Positions 45,660 to 57,399 of a stretch of 64,000 bases of DNA are shown piece after piece. The notes below the pieces were generated by a model. The model saw only the letters and a list, made by a program, of their open reading frames with translations. It searched no databases and had not been told where the DNA came from. Position 1 is the first letter of the stretch; each line of letters starts with the position of its first letter. The stretch comes from Paramarasmius palmivorus (lineage: Eukaryota > Basidiomycota > Agaricomycetes > Agaricales > Marasmiaceae), in assembly GCA_037176845.1 (NCBI GenBank), contig JAYKXP010000010.1, positions 62,001 through 126,000 of the forward strand. Reading direction: 5' to 3'. The translations under genes and the position numbers were made by a program.

Positions 45660-47420
45660 ATGCTCACTTACGATGTTATCGAGCAAATTATCGAAGCTCT
45701 GGATCTAGAAGATGACCTAGTGACGTTGACTTCATATTGTCTGCTCAACCAAGAGGTGTACAAACGAGCCTCTATGGCACTATACAAGATACTGGATTTC
45801 AACGTCGGAGAAGGGATGGGACCAGCAACTCCTAGATGTGGGAGAAGGGCAATAGTGAGTTCCTTGTTCAAGCCTCAATTCTGTTTAATAACGGTCATGT
45901 AGACTCATGCCAATCAAGCATTGTACTCTGCGTGTCTACCACGCAATCGACATCGGGTCAAGAAAATAGCAATTTCAGGCGTGTCTACAAATCCTTTCCT
46001 CGGGAAATATTCACTCAACAATAACACAGGATCATTTGTATATGCTCGCCTCCAAGCAGATTTGCTCGCCGACGCCTTTCAATTATTCGACAATATTGAA
46101 TCCATTGCTTTCAACGTCACCTCGTGGTCGGGTTTTCTTAACTCTCGCCAAATCGATCCATACTGTCTTCAGCATACCCTTCGGCTGCTACAATGCCAGG
46201 GGCTCACCGAGAAACTTCGAGAGCTGCTACTGAATTTTGAAGTTTGCGAGACGGACAGTGTGATAAAGCCGCTGGTTCACCCCAATCTTCGGAAACTGTC
46301 CCTAATCGATATTCCAGCACGGGATTTTGACTGGTTTGCCATTACCAGACCGTGCAGTGGCCTAAGGGAATTACAACTTCGAGTGAGTGCGGCTCTGCTA
46401 TGCCTATCCTTGGGATTCAACATGTGTCTTTTTGATAGAGCGAACTGTACACATCTTTCGACGCCGGTCCTCGTCTGATGGACTCTGTCGAACGAGCCTT
46501 AATGAACCTTCGAAATCTCCGGACACTCGCACTTGGATTTTTGTATACCGCGTCAGATGACCATACATTTGACGTTCTATCGCAACTTCCTCAACTTGAG
46601 AATCTCTGTCTCGAATACCGAATCATACCACGGTATCGGCGCAGTGATCCAGTGAGTTTCTCATGCTACATCTTCCATCATTCTTATTGAGCATACTCAA
46701 GGGGTTCCAAGGGCTCCCGATCACATTCGCTCCGCTTCGCGCCCTGAAATCTTTCACTTTACGCTATAAGGAACACGATGAGAATGCGGTCTACTATCGA
46801 TCGATTGATATCTGCAGATGGATCAAACATGTTGTTTCCCTGTCGCCACTGGAACGGCTGAGCTACCACCCATTCTATCAGCCACGGACGCTTAACCCCA
46901 AACCTAAAGAAAGTTGGGACCTACTCGTTGATCATCTCGCAGACAAACACGCAAGTACGTTGCGTTCGTTGGATTTGCGAGCTGGGTTTGTACGGAAACG
47001 TGCGCTGCGACGCCTGTTGGTCAATTGTCAGCAGCTAGAGGAATTGAGCGTTGCAACGTCCAGAGGAGCATTGGTAAGTGACATGCAACCGTCGCCTGTT
47101 GTTGATGCCGTAGCTAACAATGATCAAAGGACAGCACATTTGTGCACTGTGCACGTCATGTACCCAGGTTGTTGCAGGCTAGATTTGAGCTTCGGACGCA
47201 GCGCAAAGATCAAAAAGAGCGAAATAGAATCACCCAAGTCGATGAAGCAGAGCGTATATTGAAGGCGGCACTAGGCCTGAGACGATTGATTGTAAATGAA
47301 GAAGAGTTCTTGGTCTGTGCTCAGTACCTTTTTTTACTTTTGAGGCTGACCTACTCTTAGGGCTCGTGGACTCTCGATGAGCATCGCAATTTACATTATG
47401 TTACTGAGAAGATAGAGTAG
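45660..47420 (+). CDS. F-box/leucine-rich protein, tandem copy 1
   Basis: ATG at 45660 gives MLTYDVIEQIIEALDLEDDL, the first F-box helix with almost no lead, followed by TSYCLLNQEVYKRAS. Six exons join in frame: THANQALYSACLP; AFQLFDNIESIAFNV; LVHPNLRKLSLIDIP; LRNLRTLALGFL; QLPQLENLCLEY; LRALKSFTLRYKEHD; SLDLRAGFVRKRALRRLLVN; ILKAALGLRRLIVNEEEFL; ending YVTEKIE at 47420. The repeated LxxLxLxx phrases point to a leucine-rich-repeat solenoid, so it is probably a substrate receptor of an SCF ubiquitin ligase. The paralogue at 47671 keeps every exon border. An upstream ATG at 45618 is in another frame. Confidence 0.72.
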
Positions 47421-47670
47421 AACATCTCTCGACTCGATTAGTGTCACCCCATGATGAGTTTTGATACGAACCGGCTGCGTATTGCCACACATAAGCGCTT
47501 CGACAATTTGGATGTCGTGGGGGGAAACCCTTGAGAATAAATTCGTCTGAGCAGTCAAACCCACGTTTTCCGAGTAAGGTATGTCTCAACGATGCACCAC
47601 GCTTGCAGTATGCCAAGCGCTCCGCCGTTTTGTTTTAGGCGCTCACTCATTGTAACCATGACTCTTCACA

Positions 47671-49487
47671 ATGCACTCATCTTCGAAGCCGGGAACTGTC
47701 CTCCCTTACGACGTTATTGAACAAATCTTCGAACATACCGAAGACAGTTTGGCCACTTTGGTTTCCTGCTGTTTACTCAACCGAGAGATGAACCAAGCTG
47801 CCTCGAGTGCACTTTACAAGACGCTGGATCTGGAGATTGGGGTTTATGCGGGACCAGGTCGTCGTCGTTGGAGGAGACAGGGAAATCGGCATGCAGACAT
47901 ACAGGTACGTATCCTCGTCTGAAAATCACTACTAGATAACCGACAGCAATTGTCATACAGACCCATGCCAACCAAGCATTTTCCTCAGCATGCCTCCCAC
48001 ATAATCGGCATCGGGTGAAGAAAATAGTCTTGCGTGGTGCGTTTGATTACCTCGATATACAATCAACCAGCGTTCAACTCCGGGCATACATAGGGACCTT
48101 TTTTCAAACTGACCTCCAAGCACATCTAATCGTCGACGCTTTCCAACTATTCGACAATATCGAATCAATTACCTTCAATCTAACTTCATGGTGGGACCAC
48201 GAGGGAGTCGGTGATCAGGTCACTCCGCACCATCTTCTACAAGCACTCTATACACTCAAACAACGAGGGCTCATTGGAAATCTTCGAGAACTCACGCTAA
48301 ACTCTCATCTTTGCGAGACGGCCGATCAACTCAAACACATCTTACACCCAAATCTTCGCAAGCTCGCCTTAATAGACATCCGTGAGCCAGCTTTTGACTG
48401 GGCTGGCACACTGGAGCGTTGCAGTGAGCTAACTGAGTTGCACATTCGAGTGAGTACAGGTCAGTCTCTAGATAATCATCACATTTCAACTTCATTTTCG
48501 TTATTGCTAGGGTGATTTCTATACGTCTTACAGTCCGGGTTCTTTCTCAATAGACTCCATTGAACGGGCTCTGAAACCCCTCCGAGGTCTCCGGTCACTA
48601 ACACTCGGACTTGTGATGACTTCCAAGAATGATCAGATATTCGACATGCTATCACGACTTCCTCAACTGGAGGATCTTTGTCTGGAATATCAATTCCCAT
48701 GGTTTTGGTACGACAGCTCAGTAAATCACTCTTCTGTTCAACTTTTCGCCATGTTGACTCAGTACCCTCAAGCTCCCTGCCACATTCAGTCCGCTTCGGA
48801 CCCTTAAGTCGTTCACCCTTCGATATAAGGAACTCAATGAAGACGCAATTAATCATCGAACTGTCGATATCTGCAAATGGATAAAACATGTCGTATCCCT
48901 CTCGCCGTTAGAACGACTCAGCTACCGGCCATTCTACCAGCCCCGGACACATAATCCCAAACCAAAAGAAAGCTGGGATATACTCATTGATCATCTCGCA
49001 GACAAGCATGCACGCACATTGCGGGCGTTGGATCTGAGAGCTGGATTTGTACGGAAACGTGGGTTACGACGATTGCTAGTCAACTGTCAACAGCTGGAAG
49101 AGCTGAGCATTGCGACCTCTAGGGGAGCTTTGGTGAGCCTTACGACCGTTGTTTCATGTTACTGCCATAGCTAACCATGAGCAAAGCAAACCACATTTGT
49201 GCAGTATGCACATAAAACCCCCGAGCTAGTACACGGGCAATTTGAGCTTCGAACGCAGTGTAAAAATCGGCAAGAGCAGGCTAGAATTACAGAGCTCGAA
49301 GAAGCAGAGCATATACTGAAGGCAGCACCTGGCCTAAGACGATTGCAAGTGAATGACGTCGAGTTCTTGGTCTGTATTCGGGTTCTACCTCCCGTTTGCT
49401 TTGCGGTGCTGACCTTTTTCTCAGGGTTCATGGGCTCTTGATGAGCATGGCACGCTAGGTTATGTTGTGAAAAAGAAATACTTATAG
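47671..49487 (+). CDS. F-box/leucine-rich protein, tandem copy 2
   Basis: ATG at 47671 gives MHSSSKPGTVLPYDVIEQIF; the F-box continues LATLVSCCLLNREMNQAASS. Exon blocks parallel copy 1: THANQAFSSACLPHNRHRVK, AFQLFDNIESITFNLTSWWD, HPNLRKLALIDIREPAFDW, LRGLRSLTLGLVM, RLPQLEDLCLEYQFPWF, CKWIKHVVSLSPLERL, LDLRAGFVRKRGLRRLLVN and LKAAPGLRRLQVNDVEFL. The last exon is in frame GSWALDEHGTLGYVVKKKYL, with the stop at 49487. Divergence is highest in the exon after the first intron and in the loop near 48700, where paralogues with different targets might differ. No break was seen, though the exon at 48700-48890 was placed only by similarity. Confidence 0.68.
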
Positions 49488-49559
49488 ACATCATCCGCCG
49501 GCGTTCCTACATGTGTTATACAAGTCTTCAAGCAAAAAATGTCTTATTCACCAGGAAGC

Positions 49560-49745
49560 TCCGAGCTCGTATGTGTACTCGGTCAATTTCAATGTTCGAA
49601 TGGCGACCACATTCGTCGCCATGTATACATCATTTCTCTTTCGTTTTGGCCCTCTTCCTGCGATTGGCTCGGTGAGTGAATATCTATTTCTGCCACCAAG
49701 CCGGATATAGTGAGTGAAAAGTATTACAGATCGATTTTTATGGGG
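49560..49745 (+). repeat. Orphan copy of the reductase upstream region
   Basis: Contains ACTCGGTCAATTTCAATGTTC and GTGAATATCTATTTCTGCC with GTATTACAGATC, closely like the segment at 51920-52080 upstream of reductase copy 2. No gene follows it directly, so it looks like a leftover of a further duplication round. Confidence 0.6.
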
Positions 49746-49909
49746 AACGTTGAAATCAGGGGGCGCGCAATTAACCTTGTGTCAGAAGGTATCTCCCGAT
49801 GAGTAAGTCAATCTCAGTGTTTATCATCCGTCGGCACACCCGATTCATGTGTTATTACATATATCAGCGCTGCTACGCTCAAACGAGATGCACCTTAGTC
49901 ACTGAAATT

Positions 49910-49965
49910 GTATGTTCACTCGGCTAGATTCAACATTTGAGTGATGAGTACATTCAGCACACGTA
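49910..49965 (+). repeat. Reductase upstream repeat before copy 1
   Basis: CACTCGGCTAGATTCAACATTTGAGTG with a following GAGTACATTC matches TACTCAGCCAGGTTCAATGTTCGAGTG at about 51923. The spacing (about 2.0 kb) equals the spacing of the two genes. Confidence 0.6.
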
Positions 49966-50193
49966 GAAGACGCCCTGAAGATGCCCTATTTCTCTCAGGC
50001 TACTCTTGTCCCCGACGAATTCGGTGATCTTTATCCTAGTTGGCGCAGTCAGCGAAGGGTTATTGCTAACAGCTCGTTGGCTAAGAAATTCTGGGTCACC
50101 GTCTTTAAAAGCTACTAGTAGGACATCTTCAATATCTATCGAAGCACCAAGACCATCGTCATTAAAGTACTATCCAAATTTCTCAATCACGAT

Positions 50194-51576
50194 ATGGCAA
50201 AGACTGTTCTGGTATGTCTAAATTCTTATCTGAGGGGCTCAGAATATCAGCCTCACTTTCTTTTAATTCCCAGATCACCGGTGCCTCTGGATATGTGGGC
50301 TCCCATGTTTGCGAGCAACTTTTAGTGGCTGGTTTTCGTGTTCGAGCGTAAGTCTTCTCGGCTTCACGTCTTTGAGAACGACTATTTGATATCGAATTAG
50401 GATCGCACGAGCTGGCAAAGTCAACACATTGCGCAAGTCATTCACCTCGCACAGCGATCGATTTGAGGTCGTTGAGCTACAAGACATCACTAACAGTGAT
50501 TTGAGCGACGTGCTCAAGGGTGTTTTTGCTATTGTTCATGTTGCAGTCTACTTGCCTTTCGAGAGCGAAGGTGCAGAGAAGATGATCCCTGTGAGCTTGC
50601 ATTGAGATTTGTTCAAGCTGTGTTCTGATTTCATCCAGGGAACTATTGACTCGGTCCTGAATATCGTGAAGCAAGCCGAGGCGGCCGGCGTCAAGCATAT
50701 TGTGGTCACTGGTACTTTTGCCACAGTGATGAACCCTCAAGGGACGTTCAGCCACGATGGTACGTCTTCGATCTCCAACCTTCACATTCTTGATCTGACT
50801 TGCCGGATAGATTGGAACCCGATCACCAAGGAAGCGGCCATTCAAAGCAAAGATCAGATGGCTGTGTACGCTGCAGCTAAAAAATACAGCGAATTGGCGT
50901 TGTGGGAGTGGGCAGAAGCCCATCCAAACGTCGAGGTCACCACTGGTAAGTTTAGCACTCGATATAATTTGGCCTTGTCAATGACGCTCGTGGTCCTAAA
51001 CAGTATCACCTCCTATCGTTTTTGGACCCTGGCCATCTGAGTTCTATATGCCTACTCCAAATTTTGGAAGCACAACCATTGCTATGTGGAATCTGCTGAA
51101 GCCCGAAGGCCAGCTAACTGGTCCGGCGATCCCGTACTATATTGACGTTAGGGACTTGGCCAAAGCACACGTACTCGCGATAACCCATTCAGCTCCGACA
51201 TCGAAAGTCGGAAGAAAGCGGCTGGTGATCAGCTCGCCGCATGCCCTAGACTGGGAAAAGGCAATCAACATTGTTAAGGAGGAGAGGCAACAGTTGGCGG
51301 ACCGCGTGATCAAAAAGACTCCATACAAGTTCCCACCTAGGGCTATCATTGACTTAGGAAGGGTGAAAGAAGTCCTTGGTATGAAAGCTGAAGACTTCCA
51401 TACTTTCGAAGCGGTGAGAAAATCAATGGTCAATGAATGCATGCGCGCTAACGAATAGACTCTAGACGATTCTTGACTCAATCGACAACTGTCTAAAGTT
51501 AGAGAAGGAGTGGATTAGTAGTGGTCATGAAGTCAACGTTCCAGATCTAGGCCCCTTCGTCCCTGCCGCAGAGTAG
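50194..51576 (+). CDS. NAD(P)-dependent epimerase/reductase (extended SDR), tandem copy 1
   Basis: Six or so exons. ATG at 50194 gives MAKTVL, spliced to ITGASGYVGSHVCEQLLVAG: the TGxxGxxG cofactor loop of an extended short-chain dehydrogenase close to dihydroflavonol-4-reductase and yeast GRE2-type methylglyoxal reductases. Further blocks: LKGVFAIVHVA, AGVKHIVVTGTFATVM, catalytic YAAAKKYSE (YxxxK), PPIVFGPWPSEF, IPYYIDVRDLAKAHV. The last exon is joined by GTGAGA to CTCTAG and reads TILDSIDNCLKLEKEWISSG, ending VPAAE at 51576. It probably reduces a carbonyl with NADPH in the cytosol; the natural substrate cannot be read from the sequence. Length about 340 residues, usual for the family. Confidence 0.82.
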
Positions 51577-51914
51577 GGAACCAACTCCTAGCATCAGCAC
51601 GTCATCTCAGTTCCAAGGTTTCCTCTTCCTGTACATGGACACGATGCATCTAAGGAGAAGCGAACAGTGTAATAAACAGTATATCGAGGAGAGACCAAAG
51701 CCCGAACAAAAACAAACGCTCGTTAGTCAGAAGCTCGTATACGTATCATGAGTCGGAGTCCACTGGGAATCGTGAGAGGAAGGGTGGAGAAGAGTTTCCC
51801 TTCTTGGATATGTGCGAAGTTTTTCCTGTTTTTGGCATGGTTTGTGAGGAGGGCACATGATCAATGCTCTGCTTCTTGCGCCTCGACAGCCCACTCAAGG
51901 ACCCACTTCAGCAA

Positions 51915-52085
51915 GTAATTACTCAGCCAGGTTCAATGTTCGAGTGCCGAGTACATTCGCTACTGTACTTGTCGATACTTGTCCCTGACTAGTTTGGTGC
52001 CAAGGCTGAGTGAATATTTATTTCTACCCGAGCCGGTGCAGTCACTGAGTCAGCGAACTTCGAAGAGTATTACAGATCAATTATT
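51915..52085 (+). repeat. Reductase upstream repeat before copy 2
   Basis: Reference copy of the upstream repeat: ACTCAGCCAGGTTCAATG, then GAGTGAATATTTATTTCTACC and AGTATTACAGATC. Related to 49560-49745 and, in its first part, to 49910-49965. Confidence 0.6.
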
Positions 52086-52202
52086 TAGAGTATCAATAAT
52101 CAGGGAATGCGCGGTAATCTTCGCGTTAAAAGGGATGGCCCTCAATGTTCTTGGTCATCGACTAGCATCCTCAAGGCACCTGCATAGTAACTTGACCACA
52201 AT

Positions 52203-53590
52203 ATGCCTCAGACAGTCTTGGTGCGTCTATCAGGCTCACGCGTTAGGAGGTATCCATTCTCATTTTTTGATACACAGATTACCGGTGCCTCTGGCTACGT
52301 AGGCTCCCATGTTTGTGATCAACTTTTAGCAGCTGGTTTTCGTGTTCGGGCGTGAGTACTGTCAATTCTCTATAGAACGACCATTTTACACCGTATTACT
52401 CGTATTAGGACTGCACGAGCCGATAAAGTCGACAAGTTACGCAAGTCATTCACCTCGCACAGTGATCGTTTTGAAGTCGTCGAGATGCACGACATCACCA
52501 AAGACGATTTCAGCGATGTGCTTAAAGGTGTTTTCGCCGTTGTTCATGTCGCGCTCTACTTTCCTTCCGAGAGCGAAAGTCCGGAGAAAATGATCACTGT
52601 TAGTGCATTTTTCTAACATTCATTCAGGATGTATTCTGATTTTGTCCAGGGAACAATTGACTCCGCCGTCAGTATCGTCAAGCAAGCCGAGGCAGCTGGC
52701 GTGAAGCACATTGTGGTCACTGGCACTGTTGCGGCAGTCATGAATGCTCAGGGGACATTCAATCACGATGGTATGTATCTGACAAATTTTCACAATCTCC
52801 ATCTGACTTTCCAGATAGATTGGAACCCAGTCACCAAGGAGGCTGCCCTTGAAAGCAAAGATTATTTCGCTGTGTACGCGGCGGCCAAGAAATACAGTGA
52901 ATTGGCGGTCTGGGATTGGGCAGAAGCCCATCCAAACGTAGAGGTCACCGTCCGTAAGTTCAACTTCGACATAGTTCCGCTCATTTGAACTGGCCCATCC
53001 TCAACCAACTTGAATAGTTTGCCCTGCGATTGTTTTTGGTCCTTGGCCTTCCGAATTCTATATGCCCACTCCGAACTTTGGAAGCACAACCATTGTCATG
53101 TGGAATCTGTTGAAGCCCGAAGGCCAGTTTGGAGGGATTCCGTACTATATCGACGTTAGGGACTTGGCTAAAGCACACGTACGCGCGATAACCCATTCAG
53201 CTCCGACATCGAAAGTTGGAAGAAAGCGGCTAGTTTTCAGCTCACCACATACCCTAGACTGGGAAAAGGCGGTCAATATCGTGAAGGAGAATAGACCACA
53301 GCTGGCGGACCGGGTGATCAAGAAGAGTCCTTACAAGTTCCCGCCTAGGCCTGCTATTGACTTTGGAAGGGTGGAGGAAGTACTTGGGATGAAACCTGAG
53401 GATTTCCGTACCTTTGAAGAGGTAAGAAAGGCAATGGACAGTCAATGCGCACATTCTAATGCATGGAATTTAGACGATCCTTGATTCGATTGACAACTGT
53501 CTGGACCTGGAGAAGGAGTGGATCAGTGCTGGATATGAGGTCAGCATTCCCAAAGTAGATCCCCTTGTCGCTGCTCCAGAGAGCGAGTGA
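52203..53590 (+). CDS. NAD(P)-dependent epimerase/reductase (extended SDR), tandem copy 2
   Basis: Closely related to copy 1 and about 2.0 kb downstream. ATG at 52203 gives MPQTVL, then ITGASGYVGSHVCDQLLAAG, LKGVFAVVHVALYFPSES, GVKHIVVTGTVAAVM, YAAAKKYSELAVWDWAEAH with the YxxxK pair, CPAIVFGPWPSEF and IPYYIDVRDLAKAHV. The final exon reads TILDSIDNCLDLEKEWISAG and ends VAAPESE at 53590. A four-residue deletion (LTGPA in copy 1 against GG here) lies beside the substrate side of the fold. Same cofactor loop and catalytic residues, so both copies should be active; no damage was seen. Confidence 0.82.
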
Positions 53591-53821
53591 AGATGGGGAG
53601 CATAGAAATCCTAGCATTCAACGCCGTATACTATTTGATCATCTTCGTGTTTTTATTTGTTCTTCCTGTACATGGACACGATGCATCTAGCAAGAGGGGT
53701 TCGTAGGGGAGTCATATAACAAATACATATGTGCAGTACTAAACAGCATATCAAGGAGAAACCCAGGCCTGAGCAAATTAAGGTATACTATACACGCGAA
53801 CAACCGAAAGCAAACAGACAA

Positions 53822-56205
53822 TCAGGAACTCGAAGCCATTATGGACATTCCACTTAACCGTGACACCAGGTCACCGTTACTTGATGAGTGTTCCACCCCA
53901 CCACTTGGGCTCTGGCTAGAATTGTTGCTCTCCTCGTAACTGGGCAAACCCCTCATACTGCTTAACGGCGGAACACCGCCAATAAACCCTCGACTCGCCG
54001 TCCGGTAGTCAGGTACTGTACTTAGATCAGACGGCGTTCGTGCACCAGAGCCGGGAGTGTGCACCCCAGAATGACCATGCGATGTTTCGGGTCTGGACGA
54101 TGGATTACTTGCATGGTGCGAATGTGGTGAATGCGAGTGATGATGCGTCACCAACGAGACAAGGTTTCCATGTGAACCGCTGCGACTACCCAAACCAAAG
54201 GAAGAGGTTATCGACGTGAACGGCTTCATTGAAGCTTTGAGTAACTGGTGAACGTGTCTGGATGCTTGGGTCCCGGAATGAACGTATGTTCCTCCTGAAG
54301 ATACTCCGGGTGCAGCTCCATGGCTATTCATTTCGGGCTCGGGGTGGTGATGGTGGTGGCGTTCAGGAGACGAACGCCTCGAGGCAGGCATCGAACGAGA
54401 CCCTGTTGAACGGCCACGAGGAGAAGCTGGTCTCGAGTCGGGTGGAGTGGGTAGAGGCGAATGGGAATGAGAACTGGAGTTTGACGAGGTATGCGAGCTG
54501 TTTTCGTGAACACTACCATATGGTTGGGATGTTGGTACAGTACCCTCGCGACCATTATCCATGGAGAGTAAGAGCTCCGAGTTGACCCAGTCCAGGCTGT
54601 TAGAGTCTAATCCACCAGGTCCTTCCATAGGTGAACTGGTTCCAGACCTCGCGGCACTAGGGCTCCATGCGCCTACCGGGACCCGCATCGTGGCGCTTTC
54701 GGGTAGATACATGTTTGCCACACGATCCCGAACGTGAGCATTATAGCTCGGAAGTTCGTTCTCTTCCTCATTTTCCTCTTCGCCGTCGTGTTCGCCGAAA
54801 AGAAGCCGACGAGTAACTGCTGTATGGCTACGTGCCTCGTCGAGCAATCGCCAGTCGAGGAGGTGTAGAGGAAGTGAACATCGAAGTTCGGAGGTGTGGC
54901 CATCGGGGTTGAGAATAAGAATAGACCATCTAACTCGATGAGAAACTTGAATGGGATCTAGGCCATGTGTGGGTGTTATGGAATGTGGTGGTAGAGGTGT
55001 AGTCAGATACGTAACAATATCATCCTGCGATAACTCAAACCCAGACGGAAGAGGCGGTGTGTGTAACGCAGGAGGTGAGATGACCCCTGCCGTCGAAGGA
55101 CCGGCTTCGGGCGAATCTGCATGAGACGTAGAGGGTAATGGTGCAGACCCAGTAAACGAAGGAGGTGTGTTTGGATGAGGGTTAAAGGTGAAATAACTGC
55201 CGCTCGAGGACGCTGCATTGCGATGTGGATTGTGTGCCGACGGAGTCCCATGACCTGACGGCGTCAGAGCGGGCGTATAAGGCTTGTTCGAGCTAGACTC
55301 TTTGGCTTCGACAGCCTTACCGCCGACGATCTCGTGCTTGCTCCTGCCGACAACACGAGTATGCTCTTGGTAGCCTCCTCCGCGGGAATAGATTTTGACG
55401 GTCTCGTGAACAGTTGTATTGACGTTAAGAACGCCGACACCTTTGAGCAGCGGACTAAATTTAACAAGCGCCGTTAAATTGTCGCCGGCTGCCCAGGCTT
55501 TGTGTGGGATCATAATGCTATACATAATTTTTTCGGGCCATGTATTCTCGATCTCAAGTGTTTGTTGGTATTCGAGGGCTTCCGGTGCAAATCCGCGGAG
55601 AAGAGTGACAGGATGAACTGAGGTGAGATTATGGGCGAGACCGGGACGCACAGCGTGTGCGCGCAGCTTGTACGCGACGCTAGCGCCACCATACAACGAG
55701 GTTGACAGGGTAGAGGGGAGACTTCCGCCGAGCTGAAGTTGGAAAGGGAAAAGGTGTCTGCCGGCCTTGAGAGTATGTGAATGACCTTTGGAGCCTTCTA
55801 AGAAGGACCATTCGTGGTTGCAGATGATGTATGTCAAGGGTGACGAGTTCAAAGACAACCTATGACGAAGTTGAGCGCGAGCGAATACACAAGGATTCAA
55901 ACGTACGATTCATGGCTGGGAACAGGTAAACGAGCCTTTCCTCTGAATACTAGAGATATTTCTTTGACGCTCGTCGACTCCGTGAGGTGTAACGCGACAT
56001 GACCAGACAGTCGAGTAGGTTCTACATCGACTCCGGTGCCCTTGAGCTCAAGACACTCTTTGTCGAGCAGGATTTCGAGTCGAGGCCGGTCTTTGTCCTT
56101 GGATGGATGCATGCTGGGATGAGAGTCCAGTTCAGGAAGACTGGCTCCCTCATGGTGGTCCTCTGTAGATGTAGAACTGCCAGAGCCATTGAGGACAAAA
56201 GGCAT
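53822..56205 (-). CDS. Alpha-arrestin (ART-type ubiquitin ligase adaptor)
   Basis: Arrestin-related trafficking adaptors bring Rsp5/Nedd4 ligases to membrane transporters and so trigger their endocytosis. ATG at 56205 (MPFVLNGSGSSTSTEDHHEG); the run upstream that looks coding starts with GTGAGT and is an intron in the 5' leader. Arrestin-N: RLEILLDKECLELKGTGVDV, SGHVALHLTESTSVKEISLV, then across an intron SPLTYIICNHEWSFLEG. Arrestin-C: WPEKIMYSIMIPHKAWAAGD, FSPLLKGVGVLNVNTTV. The last 350 residues are Ser/Pro/His-rich and hold two LPSY motifs (ELPSYNAHV, GLPSYEESN), variants of the PY motif bound by WW domains. Stop at 53822. It converges with reductase copy 2. Targets unknown. Confidence 0.85.
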
Positions 56206-56759
56206 AACGTCACGTCTAAGAGAAGAATGATTAGAGACTGAATCGGGGTTTCTATGAGGAAGACTCACCTCCTCTAGAATGGAAACAATCGCAGATCGTA
56301 GAAGAGAAGAAGAAAGAGGGTTATTGAGTCAGGATGAAGCGAATTTGTGTTTTTGCCGTGAGGAGCCATGATAGCATGGAACAAGTAATAATACGCCGGC
56401 ACAATATTATCGCACCCCCTTTGCTCTTGTCTCCGGAATTGGCGACATCACTCAGTAATACCGGCCATTCCCGAAGAGGTGAGCAATCCCTCTTCTCCGA
56501 GGCCGATTCCACGCCGGAATGAAAGTCAACTGTCAGACTAAAACAAATGCGTAGTTCTATAAATTCGAGTTCTTTTTGGTCGGCCGAAAGCTGCAGTCTG
56601 TAACTTTCAAGGCTTGTATCTAATCTATGAGTTCACCGCTTGATTCTCTTGTCGGCAATCAACAAAGCACCTCAAAACGCGCCTCGATCGAGGATCGCTT
56701 GTTTCGCCATTTGGGAGATAAAATCGAAAATTATCACCACGTTTCTACAACTTATCAGC

Positions 56760-57089
56760 TCACCGATACACCGGTGCGTTGTCACCCTTGACCCAGCACA
56801 CTCGAGACACACCCTCGACCACCGGCGCCCTAACATGTAGGTAATCAGCCACCACCCAGGCCTTTTCCTCGTTGTACTGTCGATTTCTGTAGTCGTTACG
56901 CGTAGATAAGAGTTCGAAGTAAAGGAGTCGAGCTCGCGTCTGATCAGCTCCGAGGATGTGATCCCCGTCCATCGTTACTGCCAAGCAACCAACTATCTTG
57001 AGCGCTAGTTGCTGTTTCATCGCGTATCGGTCCGATGTACACTGCCTGTCTTCAACAGCATCCATGAAGTTCCAACCATGTTCCAACAC
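56760..57089 (-). other. Unrecognised open frame of about 110 codons
   Basis: An open minus-strand frame reading GWNFMDAVEDRQCTSDRYAM, then CLAVTMDGDHILGADQTRAR, ending CWVKGDNAPVYR at TGA. It has no ATG at its start, and upstream splice partners are not clear. The composition is protein-like (few rare residues, mixed charge), but no family was recognised. It could be the last exon of a small gene extending towards 57390. Confidence 0.28.
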
Positions 57090-57399
57090 CCCGTCCTTGC
57101 ACCACCGAAAGCCTCCAATATCCCGGGTTCACCTCCACCATTTTGCAACCCGCGTGCCAAAAATGACATCAGCGACCCCCTTCCTCTAGCGATCAGGCAA
57201 CATATGGAAGCAAAAGAAGCAAGTTTCAGGGCGGTTTTTAAAACCGAAAGAGGTACATAGACACTCACAGACATCACCGAAGATACGCAGGATTAAGACC
57301 GGACGTGTGCTGCGCGACAACGACAGAACCCTGATATCAGGACGTGGCGATGGAGGAATGGAAGATAGACACATAGGTTTCATTGCGCATGAAAATTTT

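Noticed and set aside
55897..56268. Extension of the arrestin N terminus to a start near 56268
   Set aside because: The extension begins with GTGAGT and ends in CTCTTAG, so it is a leader intron; the first real ATG is at 56205.
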